NCBI RefSeq assembly: GCF_002954665.1
Contig: NZ_MSCM01000002.1
Span: 902,767 to 966,766 of the forward strand
Length of the DNA stretch: 64,000 nt
From: Polaribacter glomeratus
GTDB lineage: Bacteria; Bacteroidota; Bacteroidia; Flavobacteriales; Flavobacteriaceae
Direction of reading: 5' to 3'
A program made the translations under genes and the position numbers. How positions within the stretch are numbered: the stretch's first letter is position 1; every line of letters begins with the position of its first letter. This document shows, piece by piece, positions 34,889 to 44,600 of the stretch. The notes beneath the pieces are model-generated. The model made no database searches. It saw only the letters and a list, made by a program, of their open reading frames with translations, and had not been told where the DNA came from.

Positions 34889-36346
34889 TTGAGAATATTT
34901 AAAAACATATCACTTAGAATACGCATTTTTTTATCTATGATTTTATTGGTGCTTTTGGCATCCATTTTAATTTTAGCAGTTACCGTTTATCAATATGACG
35001 AACAAACAAAAGATTATAATATTCAGCGTTTTGAGCGTAAAGAAGCCACAACACAAGAAACAATTGAGTTAGAATTAACCAATAAAACTAGTTATTTAGT
35101 AAATACAGAAAATTTATCAAAAATATTTCAAGAACGTATTTATGAAATTTCATCTATTAACAAATTAAATATATCCATTTTTGATTTATATGGCAATTTG
35201 TTAATTTCCTCCAAAACAAATGCTTTTGAAGAGCTTAAAATAAAACCGCTAAATAACGTTGTTTTAAACGAACTATCTCAAAATTCAAATCATAAAATAT
35301 TAAAAAGTAGAGAAGATGATGGTGTTGGGTATCAAACATCATACTCATATATAAATGATCCTAAATTTAAAAGAATTGGTATTCTAGAATTGCAATTTAC
35401 GCAAGACAATTCAGAAATAGAAGACGAATTAACCGAATTTATGTATCGATTAGGTTTGGTGTATTTGCTGATGTTTATAATTGCCATTGGAATGGCATAT
35501 TTATTATCTAGTTATATTACAAGATCCATACAAACTATTTCTGATAAAATGCAACAAACGCGTTTAAATGAACGTAACGAAAAAATAATCTTAAATGCAG
35601 CAAGTTCAGAAATTGAGGTTTTAGTAGAAGCGTACAATAATATGATTGATCAACTAGAAGAAAGTGCTGTAAAGTTAGCAAAAAGCGAGCGTGAACAAGC
35701 TTGGCGAGAAATGGCGAAACAAGTTGCACACGAAATTAAAAACCCACTAACACCAATGCGACTGTCAGTGCAAAGTTTTGAGCGAAAGTTTAACCCTGAA
35801 GATAAAGATATTAGAGAAAAATTAGCAGAATATAGTAAAACATTAATTCAGCAAATAGATGTAATGAGTTCTATTGCATCTGCTTTTTCTGATTTTGCGA
35901 AGATGCCAACTCAAAAAAAAGAAAAGATAGAAATCATTAGTGTTGTAAAATTAGCTTTAGAGATTTTTAACGAAGATTTTATTAGCTACAATCCAAAAGA
36001 AAAAGAACTATATGCCAATTTAGACAAAACTCAACTGATAAGAATTGTTACAAATTTGGTTAAAAATGCAACGCAAGCAACAGAAAGTGAAGAAAACCCA
36101 ATAATTGATGTGGTTGTTTCATCAGAAAAAAATAATGTAAAAATTACGGTTACTGATAATGGAAAAGGAATACCAGATAAAGTAAAAGACTTAATTTTTG
36201 AACCAAAATTCACAACAAAATCAAGCGGAATGGGTTTAGGTTTAGCTATGATTAAAAATATTATAAAAGCGTATGATGGCACAATTTCTTTTACATCCGA
36301 AGAAGGAGTTGGAACTGTTTTTACGGTAATTTTACCAAAAATATAA
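34889..36346 (+). CDS. Sensor histidine kinase with HAMP domain, TTG start
   Basis: This 485-residue membrane kinase has TM1 at about 10-34, an extracytoplasmic sensor region (35-185), TM2 (186-210), a HAMP domain (208-262), an H-box with H281 in VAHEIKNPLTPMRLS, and an ATPase domain with N, G1 (DNGKGIPDKV) and G2 (GMGLGLAMIK) boxes. The architecture resembles NtrY-like kinases. The TTG start is needed: no ATG lies upstream in frame before TM1. There is no adjacent response regulator, so its partner is elsewhere. The crotonase gene follows after 32 bp. Confidence 0.93.
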   Translation: MRIFKNISLRIRIFLSMILLVLLASILILAVTVYQYDEQTKDYNIQRFERKEATTQETIELELTNKTSYLVNTENLSKIFQERIYEISSINKLNISIFDLYGNLLISSKTNAFEELKIKPLNNVVLNELSQNSNHKILKSREDDGVGYQTSYSYINDPKFKRIGILELQFTQDNSEIEDELTEFMYRLGLVYLLMFIIAIGMAYLLSSYITRSIQTISDKMQQTRLNERNEKIILNAASSEIEVLVEAYNNMIDQLEESAVKLAKSEREQAWREMAKQVAHEIKNPLTPMRLSVQSFERKFNPEDKDIREKLAEYSKTLIQQIDVMSSIASAFSDFAKMPTQKKEKIEIISVVKLALEIFNEDFISYNPKEKELYANLDKTQLIRIVTNLVKNATQATESEENPIIDVVVSSEKNNVKITVTDNGKGIPDKVKDLIFEPKFTTKSSGMGLGLAMIKNIIKAYDGTISFTSEEGVGTVFTVILPKI

Positions 36347-36378
36347 AAATAACAATTTTTTATCTTAAACTATAAAAC

Positions 36379-37161
36379 ATGAAATTTGACAACATTTTAG
36401 TAGCAAAAAACAATAATATAGCACAAGTAACCATTAACAGACCTAGTAAATTAAATGCCTTAAACAGCGCAATAATTCATGAATTAAGTGAAGCTTTTGT
36501 AGCTTTAGAAGACGATGAAGATATTAAAGTAATTGTACTTACAGGAAGCGGAGATAAAGCTTTTGTTGCAGGTGCAGATATTTCTGAATTTGCTCATTTT
36601 TCTGTTGATGAAGGCGGAACTTTAGCAAGAAAAGGACAAGAAATGTTGTTTAATTTAATTGAAAATTTATCAACGCCAGTTATTGCTGCAATTAATGGTT
36701 TTGCATTAGGTGGTGGTTTAGAATTGGCAATGGCGTGTCATTTTAGAATCGCATCAGACAATGCAAAAATGGGCTTGCCAGAAGTTTCGTTAGGCGTAAT
36801 TCCGGGTTATGGCGGCACACAACGTTTGCCGCAATTGGTAGGTAAAGGCAAAGCAATGGAAATGATTATGACCGCAACAATGATTCCTGCTACTGAAGCT
36901 TTTAGTTGTGGTTTGGTAAATCATGTAACAACGCCAGAAGAATTATTGCCTTTAGCAGAAAAGATTGCTGGTAAAATTATGCGAAATTCATCTGTAGCAA
37001 TTTCTGCTGCAATTAGAGCTGTAAACGCAAATTTTGAAGATGGCACAAATGGTTTTGATGTAGAAATTGAAGAATTTGGAGAATGTTTTGGCACCAACGA
37101 CTTTAAAGAAGGAACAACCGCTTTTTTAGAAAAAAGAAAGCCTAATTTTCCCGGTAAATAA
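36379..37161 (+). CDS. Enoyl-CoA hydratase/isomerase (crotonase) family protein
   Basis: The 260-residue protein has the crotonase signature INGFALGGGLELAMACH (about 105-121) with the first catalytic Glu, the second in PEVSLGVIPGYGGTQRL (about 134-150), and an oxyanion-hole segment GDKAFVAGADI (58-68). It probably hydrates 2-enoyl-CoA in fatty or amino acid breakdown. The C-terminus includes the usual KEGTTAFLEKRKPNF. It sits behind the kinase gene with a perfect terminator after it. Confidence 0.93.
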   Translation: MKFDNILVAKNNNIAQVTINRPSKLNALNSAIIHELSEAFVALEDDEDIKVIVLTGSGDKAFVAGADISEFAHFSVDEGGTLARKGQEMLFNLIENLSTPVIAAINGFALGGGLELAMACHFRIASDNAKMGLPEVSLGVIPGYGGTQRLPQLVGKGKAMEMIMTATMIPATEAFSCGLVNHVTTPEELLPLAEKIAGKIMRNSSVAISAAIRAVNANFEDGTNGFDVEIEEFGECFGTNDFKEGTTAFLEKRKPNFPGK

Positions 37162-37188
37162 GGATTATTATCAAAAAATAGTAACAAG

Positions 37189-37218
37189 AAAAACGAGCCA
37201 ATTAAGGCTCGTTTTTTT
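37189..37218 (+). terminator. Terminator after the crotonase gene
   Basis: AAACGAGCC (37191-37199) pairs with GGCTCGTTT (37206-37214), loop 6 bases, then a run of T. Confidence 0.82.
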
Positions 37219-37248
37219 TAAATTCACAATTTAACCTCACTAATCAAT

Positions 37249-37833
37249 TTAAATTTTAAATTCATTAATGTAACTTTTAGCATTACAGTATACAATAACT
37301 TTATAATTTCCTTTTAGATTATCGTCTAGTCTATAAGCTCTTTTTACTATTTCTTGATCTTTTAGAGTTTCAGAAAAAATTTCTTCTCCTTCATAAAATA
37401 AGGTAATTAAGATAGGTTTTTTATCAAAATTGATTTTAGAAATTAAAACCAAACTTTCTTCGTTTCTTATGATTGGTTTAAAAATTATTTCTTCGGAGTC
37501 TTCTATAAAAGTTACCTTATTTTCTTTAACCGTGATCGACTTTATAATAATAAGATATTCTTTATTTAATTCAATAGTGTAAAGTCCGTTATTTAAAGAC
37601 GATACATCAAAAAATTTGATTAATTCGCCTTGTATAGAAACAGTTTCGGAATGTAGTTGAACTCCGTTTTTATCTTTTACTGTTAATAGTTGTCCTTTTT
37701 TAACATCTTTAAATACTACTTTTACTTTTTTAGCATCTACAGTTGTCTTAAAATCTTTTTCATTGTTTGCGTAGTTAAATAATGTTCCTAACATAAATAC
37801 TACTACTAATACATTTCTTTTAATTGTTTTCAT
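37249..37833 (-). CDS. Secreted protein of unknown function
   Basis: The protein is 194 residues from the ATG at 37833 (MKTIKRNVLVVVFMLGTLFNYA, a signal peptide), which I prefer to the ATG at 37863. The remainder is beta-rich and charged, with two similar sections (LLTVKDKNGVQLHSETVSIQG and LITLFYEGEEIFSETLKDQE), each a short Ig-like unit ending in NGLYTIEL or KGNYKVIV. This recalls the beta-sandwich tails of secreted Bacteroidota proteins, but no family is recognised. It is monocistronic. Confidence 0.78.
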   Translation of the reverse strand: MKTIKRNVLVVVFMLGTLFNYANNEKDFKTTVDAKKVKVVFKDVKKGQLLTVKDKNGVQLHSETVSIQGELIKFFDVSSLNNGLYTIELNKEYLIIIKSITVKENKVTFIEDSEEIIFKPIIRNEESLVLISKINFDKKPILITLFYEGEEIFSETLKDQEIVKRAYRLDDNLKGNYKVIVYCNAKSYINEFKI

Positions 37834-38009
37834 ATTATAAATTTTTAGTAATTTATACTGCAAATTTAGGATAGTACTCTAGTTTTAAAAACAACACAAT
37901 TGGTGTATTTGTGTCTTATTTTAACTGTAAACTTAATGTTAATTTTATGTAGAGTTAAAATAACACACAATGTGGATAAATTTATATAGATACTTATTTG
38001 GTTCTTTTG

Positions 38010-38017
38010 TATTTTTG
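38010..38017 (+). promoter_or_regulatory. -7 element just upstream of the AraC-type regulator
   Basis: TATTTTTG fits TAnnTTTG and ends 8 bp before the ATG at 38026, so the predicted transcript start is within about 5 nt of the start codon. The mRNA may be nearly leaderless. Confidence 0.5.
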
Positions 38018-38025
38018 CATTAAAT

Positions 38026-38898
38026 ATGATACAGATAAAACCAACTTTAGAAAAAATAACGCCCAATTTTGGTAGTTCTTTATTGGTTAAAAAACATGAG
38101 GAGTTTTTAAAAAAGAAAACCCCTTTTTGGCACTTTCATCCAGAAATAGAATTAGTGTATGTTAATAAAGGAAAAGGGAAAAGACATATTGGCAATCATA
38201 TTAGTTATTTTAATAATAGTCAATTAGTTTTAATAGGTTCTAATTTGCCACATGTTGGTTATATAGATCGTTTAACTACCAATGGTTCTGAAACTTTAAT
38301 ACAATTTAAGCCAGATTTTTTAGGATCTGAATTTTTTAAAATTCCAGAGATGATGGCAGTTGATGCGCTTTTTGAACGTGCAAAAAAAGGAATTCGATTT
38401 AATATTGAAATAAAGCAAAGAATAGGTGCTAAAATAGAGGCTTTAGTAGCACTAGATGGTGTTCAAAGAATTGTCTCTTTTTTAGAAATTTTGAATGATT
38501 TAGCTACTACGGATGATTATACGCTGCTAAATGCAAACGGTTTTGCTTTTGAAACCAGCCCGCAAGACAGCAATAAAATAGAGGTTATTTACAATCATAT
38601 TAATCAACATTTTAGCGGACATATAAGTTTAGATGAAATTTCTGAATTGGTAAGTATGACGGTTCCTGCTTTTTGTAGATATTTTAAAAAATCTACAGGA
38701 AAAACATTTACAAAATTGGTAAACGAATACAGAGTAGTGCATGCAACTAAATTATTAGCAGAAAGTAACTCTAGTATTGCAGATGTAAGTTTTGAATGCG
38801 GATTTAATAATTTTTCTCATTTCAATAAATTATTTAAAAACTTTACAGGAAAAAGTGCTTCGAAGTATAGAAGTGAAATGAAAAATTTAATTCAGTAA
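38026..38898 (+). CDS. AraC family transcriptional regulator
   Basis: The 290-residue protein has an N-terminal cupin (about 15-120, with FWHFHPEIELVYVNKGKG as its ligand-binding strand) and a C-terminal pair of HTH motifs (190-285, HISLDEISELVSMTVPAF and IADVSFECGFNNFSHFNKLF). It would sense a small molecule and switch nearby or distant genes. The gene ends 6 bp before a 57-codon frame. The ligand is unknown. Confidence 0.93.
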   Translation: MIQIKPTLEKITPNFGSSLLVKKHEEFLKKKTPFWHFHPEIELVYVNKGKGKRHIGNHISYFNNSQLVLIGSNLPHVGYIDRLTTNGSETLIQFKPDFLGSEFFKIPEMMAVDALFERAKKGIRFNIEIKQRIGAKIEALVALDGVQRIVSFLEILNDLATTDDYTLLNANGFAFETSPQDSNKIEVIYNHINQHFSGHISLDEISELVSMTVPAFCRYFKKSTGKTFTKLVNEYRVVHATKLLAESNSSIADVSFECGFNNFSHFNKLFKNFTGKSASKYRSEMKNLIQ

Positions 38899-38904
38899 AT
38901 ACAG

Positions 38905-39078
38905 ATGAAAACTAAAATAGACAAAGCAATTGAGTACTATACTTTTAAAAGTGAAGAGATTTTAAACTTTATAAATTCTAATGATAATTTAACTGTTGAG
39001 CAAATAATAGAAAAAGGAGAAGAGTTATCTATCTTAGAATCTAAAATTACAGCGTTAGAAGTAGCCAAAGTAAGTTAA
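38905..39078 (+). CDS. Small helical protein (57 aa) behind the AraC regulator
   Basis: An ATG at 38905, 6 bp after the regulator stop, opens a 57-codon frame: MKTKIDKAIEYYTFKSEEIL, then a region with LTVEQIIEKGEELSILESKITALEV of coiled-coil character. The tight spacing, high Lys/Glu content and clean start support a real gene translated with the regulator. I do not recognise it; a partner or inhibitor role is speculation. Confidence 0.55.
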   Translation: MKTKIDKAIEYYTFKSEEILNFINSNDNLTVEQIIEKGEELSILESKITALEVAKVS

Positions 39079-39168
39079 AATTTACTTTAAACGATCAGTG
39101 AGTCTTAGTTTTTACTTCTATAAGCAGCGTAATATCGTGCCTTTTTTCTGATGCAGAGTACTGAAAAA

Positions 39169-39828
39169 CTACAGCTCACCATTCCATTCATTATAAAATT
39201 GCGCCAAAAAAGTTTCCATAAATTGATGTCTTTCTAATGCGATTTTTTTACCAGTTTTAGTATTCATTTTATCCTTTAAAAGCAACAATTTTTCATAAAA
39301 ATGATTAATAGTTGGCGCATCAGATTTTTTATATTCTTCTTTAGCCATCTCTAAATTTGGTAGAATTTCAGGATTGTAAAGCGTTCTGTTTTTAAAACCG
39401 CCATAATTAAAACAACGCGCAACACCAATAGCGCCAATTGCGTCTAATCTGTCTGCATCTTGCACAACCTCTAGTTCTTTTGATGTAAACTTTTTATCAG
39501 TTTTAGAAAGTGAGTTTTTAAAAGAGATGAATTTTATAATATTAAGTACATGTGTAATAGTTTTGGCATCAACTTTTTCTTTTTTAAGAAATTCAGCAGC
39601 CATTTTAGGACCAATAGTTTCATCACCGTTATAAAATTTTGGATCTGCAATATCGTGTAACAAAGCACCTAAAGAAACTACAAAAATATCAACATTTTCA
39701 TCCTTAGAAATTAAAACAGTATTTTTAAAAACACGCTCAATATGAAACCAGTCATGGCCGCCTTCTGCATTTTTTAATTCGGTTTTAACAAACTCGATGG
39801 TGTTTTGTATAATTTTTTCTTGATTCAT
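39169..39828 (-). CDS. HD domain phosphohydrolase
   Basis: The 219-residue protein has H25 and H29 (GHDWFHIERV), the H58-D59 metal pair (ALLHDIADPKF) and a later VQDADRLDAIGAIG with the fourth ligand Asp. This arrangement matches YedJ-like HD hydrolases, which act on nucleotides or phosphates of unknown identity. It lies 1 bp downstream of a small membrane-protein gene on the same strand. Confidence 0.92.
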   Translation of the reverse strand: MNQEKIIQNTIEFVKTELKNAEGGHDWFHIERVFKNTVLISKDENVDIFVVSLGALLHDIADPKFYNGDETIGPKMAAEFLKKEKVDAKTITHVLNIIKFISFKNSLSKTDKKFTSKELEVVQDADRLDAIGAIGVARCFNYGGFKNRTLYNPEILPNLEMAKEEYKKSDAPTINHFYEKLLLLKDKMNTKTGKKIALERHQFMETFLAQFYNEWNGEL

Positions 39829-39829
39829 A

Positions 39830-40069
39830 TTATTTTCTTGAGGCGAGTTCTTTTTTAATATTTTTTATTTCAAAAAGCATTACAAATAACATTGGGGCAA
39901 AAAATAAAGGTAAAAAGGTTTTAATAGAAATGCCATTTTCTAGCGTGTAAAAAACAGAAAAAACAACCATCAAAAAGAGAACAATTCCTTGAATAATTAA
40001 CATTATTTTCTGCGTTTTCAATTTCTTTATTAATTCTTTTTCTGTGTAGGTAGATAGTACTGAAGCCAT
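39830..40069 (-). CDS. Small two-helix membrane protein
   Basis: The 79-residue protein has a charged N-terminus (STYTEKELIKKLKTQK), helices at about 17-41 (IMLIIQGIVLFLMVVFSVFY) and 49-65 (IKTFLPLFFAPMLFVMLF), and a charged C-terminus (EIKNIKKELASRK). It precedes the HD hydrolase gene with a 1-bp gap. This is a known kind of flavobacterial small redox-independent membrane protein of unknown function; I do not recognise a family name. Confidence 0.78.
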   Translation of the reverse strand: MASVLSTYTEKELIKKLKTQKIMLIIQGIVLFLMVVFSVFYTLENGISIKTFLPLFFAPMLFVMLFEIKNIKKELASRK

Positions 40070-40093
40070 GTGTTGGGTTTTCTTAAAAATAAG

Positions 40094-40119
40094 AAATCCA
40101 CGTGTAAAAACGTGGATTT
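40094..40119 (-). terminator. Terminator between the bacilliredoxin and small membrane-protein genes
   Basis: AAATCCACG/CGTGGATTT is a 9-bp stem with an 8-base loop; read on the minus strand it is followed by CTTATTTTT. Confidence 0.6.
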
Positions 40120-40161
40120 AGTTTTGTATTTTAATACTATAAAATGGTGCTACAAAAAATA

Positions 40162-40572
40162 TTAACAGTGCTCATTATAAGCAGCAGCAAGATTTTGTGC
40201 AATCATTTGTGCAGATCTACCTTCTATATGATGGCGCTCTAACATATGAACCAAGCTACCATCTTTAAACAATGCAATTGCAGGTGATGATGCAGGAAAA
40301 GGAATCATAAATTCTCTTGCTTTTTGAGTAGACTCTTTTTCTACACCAGCAAAAACTGTTGTTAAGTTTGTAGGCACTTTATCTGCACCTAAAGAAGCAA
40401 TTGCTCCTGGTCTTGCAGTACCAGCTGCACAACCGCAAACAGAGTTTACCATTACTAAAGTTGTTCCTTTTTTTGCGATGGCTTGCTCTACATCTTCACT
40501 AGTATATAATGCTTTAAAACCTGCGTTAGTTAATTCGTCGCGCATTGGTTTTACTAATTCTTCTGGATACAT
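40162..40572 (-). CDS. BrxA/BrxB family bacilliredoxin
   Basis: The 136-residue protein starts MYPEELVKPMRDEL at 40572 (an upstream ATG would add a hydrophobic tail absent from relatives). The redox motif C46-G-C48 in VNSVCGCAAGTARPG is the bacilliredoxin signature. In Firmicutes these remove bacillithiol from oxidised proteins; flavobacteria are reported to use such systems, but presence of bacillithiol here is not shown by the sequence. Confidence 0.92.
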   Translation of the reverse strand: MYPEELVKPMRDELTNAGFKALYTSEDVEQAIAKKGTTLVMVNSVCGCAAGTARPGAIASLGADKVPTNLTTVFAGVEKESTQKAREFMIPFPASSPAIALFKDGSLVHMLERHHIEGRSAQMIAQNLAAAYNEHC

Positions 40573-40724
40573 AATTATAAATTTAGATTGCAAAGATAAA
40601 AATAAAATAAGCAAAATTCAAGGTGAAAATTAATAGTTATACAATAGGCACATCAATAAAATTGATATTTTATTTTAAAACACGCATGTTTTCTTATATT
40701 TGGACTTAATTTTTTATAATTTTT

Positions 40725-41483
40725 ATGGGTAGTTTCACAAAATGGTTAGGTGCAGGTTTAGGATTTACATTAGGAGGTCCAATAGGAGCAGCAATTGGCT
40801 TTGCCGTTGGTAGCTTTGTAGATGGGGTTTCTTTAGAGGATATAAAAGGTGAGCGAAAAAGCCTTGAAGAAAGAGTTGGTCAAAATAACGGAAATGCAAA
40901 CACCAATTCTGGAGACTTTGAAATGAGTCTCTTAGTATTGGCCTCCATCGTTATAAAATCTGATGGAAAAGTAGATCAAAGAGAATTAGATTACGTTCGC
41001 AACCAGTTTGTTAGCATGTATGGCAAAGAACGAGCAAATAGCGCTTTTAAACTTTTTAAAGGAATTATTAAAAAAGAAGTTTCTGCACGCCAAGTTTGTA
41101 TTCAAATTAGAACGCACATGCCGCATTCGTCTCGCTTACAATTAATACACTTTTTGTTTGGTATCGCTAAAGCGGATGGATTTGTAATTCCGTCAGAAAT
41201 TGAAGAAATAAAAAAAATTGCTGGCTATTTATATATCAATCAAAATGATTTTGAGTCTATTAAGGCAATGTTTTATGATGAATCTGACGCAGCGTATAAA
41301 ATTTTAGAGATTGCAAAAGAGGCTACAGACGACGAAGTTAAAAAAGCATACCGCGTAATGGCTAAAAAATACCATCCAGATAAATTACAAGATTTAGGGC
41401 CAGAGCACATAAACGGAGCGCAAGAAAAATTTCAAAGCATACAATCTGCGTATGAAAAAATAAAAAATGAACGCGCAATGTAA
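40725..41483 (+). CDS. TerB-like/DnaJ domain protein (DjlA-like)
   Basis: The 252-residue protein has a glycine-rich N-terminal helix (GAGLGFTLGGPIGAAIGFAV, 9-28) that may insert in the membrane, a TerB-like domain (about 66-170) and a C-terminal J domain with the HPD tripeptide at 217-219 (KKYHPDKLQ). It should stimulate DnaK ATPase activity at the membrane. The order of domains is that of DjlA. It precedes ileS by 148 bp in the same direction. Confidence 0.9.
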   Translation: MGSFTKWLGAGLGFTLGGPIGAAIGFAVGSFVDGVSLEDIKGERKSLEERVGQNNGNANTNSGDFEMSLLVLASIVIKSDGKVDQRELDYVRNQFVSMYGKERANSAFKLFKGIIKKEVSARQVCIQIRTHMPHSSRLQLIHFLFGIAKADGFVIPSEIEEIKKIAGYLYINQNDFESIKAMFYDESDAAYKILEIAKEATDDEVKKAYRVMAKKYHPDKLQDLGPEHINGAQEKFQSIQSAYEKIKNERAM

Positions 41484-41631
41484 ATGGCATTTTTAAGGCT
41501 TAAAATAACTGAGAACTAAACTTAAGACTTCAATTTTCTATAACTTTTAGCCTTTTCAACTTTGCTAGTTTCAACTGTCCAAAATTCCAAGAAATTCAGT
41601 AATTTCGCAATCTTATTAGAAAAGATAGAAA

Positions 41632-44600
41632 ATGAGCGCGAAATTTCCTGAGTATAAAGGTCTTGACTTACCAAAAGTAGCAGAAGAAATTCTAAACTAT
41701 TGGCAAGAGAATAACATATTTGAAAAAAGTGTAACTACAAGAGAAGGTGCAGAACCTTATGTTTTTTTTGAAGGACCTCCTTCTGCAAACGGACTTCCAG
41801 GAGTTCACCATGTTTTAGCGCGCGCTATTAAAGATATTTTTCCACGTTATAAAACCATGAAAGGTTACCAAGTAAAGCGAAAAGCTGGTTGGGATACGCA
41901 TGGTTTGCCAATAGAATTAGGTGTAGAAAAAGAATTAGGAATTACCAAAGAAGATATTGGTAAAACTATTTCTGTAGAAGATTACAACGCAGCTTGTAGA
42001 AAAGCAGTAATGCGTTACACAGATATTTGGAACGATTTAACCCAGAAAATGGGATATTGGGTAGATATGGAAGATCCATATATTACCTACGAACCAAAAT
42101 ATATGGAGTCTGTTTGGTGGCTTTTAAAAGAAATTTATAACAAAAAATTAATTTACAAAGGCTATACAATTCAGCCATATTCACCAAAAGCAGGTACAGG
42201 TTTAAGTTCTCACGAGTTAAATCAGCCAGGAACCTATCAAGATGTAACCGATACAACAGTTGTAGCACAATTTAAAGCGATAGAAAACACACTTCCGGCA
42301 TTTTTACAAAACCAAGGAACTATTTATTTCATCGCTTGGACAACAACACCTTGGACTTTGCCTTCTAATACTGCATTAACGGTTGGTCCAAAAATTGAAT
42401 ATGTTTTAGTCGATACGTTTAATCAATATACATTTGAACCTATAAAAGTAATTTTAGCTAAAAAGTTAGTTGGAAAACAATTTGGTGGTAAAAATAGTTT
42501 CCTAGTCGAAACTTCAGAGGAATTAAGTTCTTATAATTCGGGTGATAAAAAAATCCCTTTTTATGTAATTAAAGAGTTTATTGGTAAAGATTTGGTGAAT
42601 AGTAAGTACGAACAATTATTAGATTATTGTCTTCCAAACGACAATCCGCAAGATGCTTTTAGAGTAATAGCTGGTGATTTTGTTACTACAGAAGACGGAA
42701 CAGGAATTGTACACACAGCGCCAACTTTTGGAGCAGATGATGCAATTGTTGCAAAACAAGCGGTGCCAGAAATTCCGCCAATGTTGGTAAAAGACGAGAA
42801 CGATAATTTAGTTCCGTTGGTTAATTTACAAGGAAAATTTAGATCAGAAGTAAACGATCCTATTTATGGTTTTGCAGGAGAATATGTAAAATCAGAATAT
42901 TTAAATGAAGCTGATTTTGAAGTAGAATTAAAAAATCAGCAAAAAAATTTAACGGAAGTTTTAAAAAATCAAGATAAATATTTATCTGTGGATGAAAGAC
43001 TTGGGTTAAAACTTAAAAATGAAAACAAGGCTTTTAAAGTAGAAAAATATAAGCACAGTTATCCAAATTGTTGGCGAACTGATAAACCTATTTTATATTA
43101 TCCGTTAGATTCTTGGTTTATTAAAGTTACGGATGTAAAAGATAGAATGCACGAGTTAAACAAAACGATTAACTGGAAACCAGAGTCTACAGGAACTGGT
43201 CGTTTTGGAAACTGGTTGGCAAATGCAAACGATTGGAATTTATCGCGTTCTCGTTATTGGGGGATTCCGTTACCAATCTGGAGAACGGAAGACGGAAAAG
43301 AAGAAATCTGTATCGGTTCTGTAAAAGAATTGAAAGAAGAAATGGAACGCGCCGTTCAGGCGGGCATTTTAAAATCTGATATATATGAAGATTTTGAAGT
43401 CGGAAATATGTCGGAAGAAAACTATGCGAAAATAGATTTACATAAAAATATTGTGGATCAAATTGTGTTAGTTTCTCCATCTGGCCAACCAATGAATCGT
43501 GAAAATGATTTAATTGATGTTTGGTTCGATTCTGGTTCTATGCCTTATGCACAGTGGCATTATCCATTTGAAAACAAACAAAAAATTGATGAGAATGAAT
43601 CTTTTCCTGCAGATTTTATCGCAGAAGGTGTAGATCAAACAAGAGGTTGGTTTTATACTTTACACGCAATTGCAACGATGGTTTTTGATTCTGTTGCCTA
43701 TAAAAATGTAGTTTCTAACGGATTAGTTTTAGATAAAAACGGACATAAAATGTCTAAACGTTTAGGAAATGCAACAGATCCTTTTACAACATTAGCAACC
43801 TATGGAGCAGATGCAACACGTTGGTATATGATTGCAAACGCAAACCCTTGGGATAATTTAAAATTCGATTTAGAAGGAATTGAAGAAGTGAAACGTAAGT
43901 TTTTCGGAACTTTATACAACACGTATTCGTTCTTTACTTTATACACAAATATTGACGGTTTTGCTTATGAAGAAGCAGATATTCCGTTAGAAAAAAGACC
44001 AGAAATAGACCGTTGGATTTTATCAGAATTACACACTTTAATTAATAAAGCAGATACATTCTATGAAGAATATGAACCTACAAGAGCTGCGAGAGCAATA
44101 TCAGACTTTACACAAGATTATTTAAGTAATTGGTATGTACGTTTAAGTAGAAGACGTTTTTGGAAAGGAGATTATCAAACAGATAAAATTTCTGCATATC
44201 AAACATTATATACGTGTATGATTACGATTGCAAAATTAGGTTCGCCAATTGCACCTTTTTTTATGGATCGTTTATATCAAGATTTAAATTCTGTTACAGG
44301 TAAAGAATCATCAGAAAGTATTCATCTATCAGATTTCCCGGTTTATGATGAACGTTTTGTTGATAAATCTTTAGAACGTAAAATGGAAAGTGCACAAACT
44401 ATATCTTCTTTAGTACTTTCATTAAGAGCTAAAGAAAAGATAAAAGTGCGTCAGCCATTGCAAAAAATTATGATTCCGGTTGATAATGATCAACAAAAGG
44501 AAGAGATTTTAGCAGTTGTTAATTTGATTAAACACGAAGTTAATATTAAAGAAATTCAATTATTAGAAGACGCTTCAGGTATTTTAATTAAACAAATTAA

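Noticed and set aside
37866-38066. Minus-strand frame of 66 codons upstream of the AraC gene
   Set aside because: It overlaps the AraC start and -7 element and is rich in Ile, Lys and Thr without motif.
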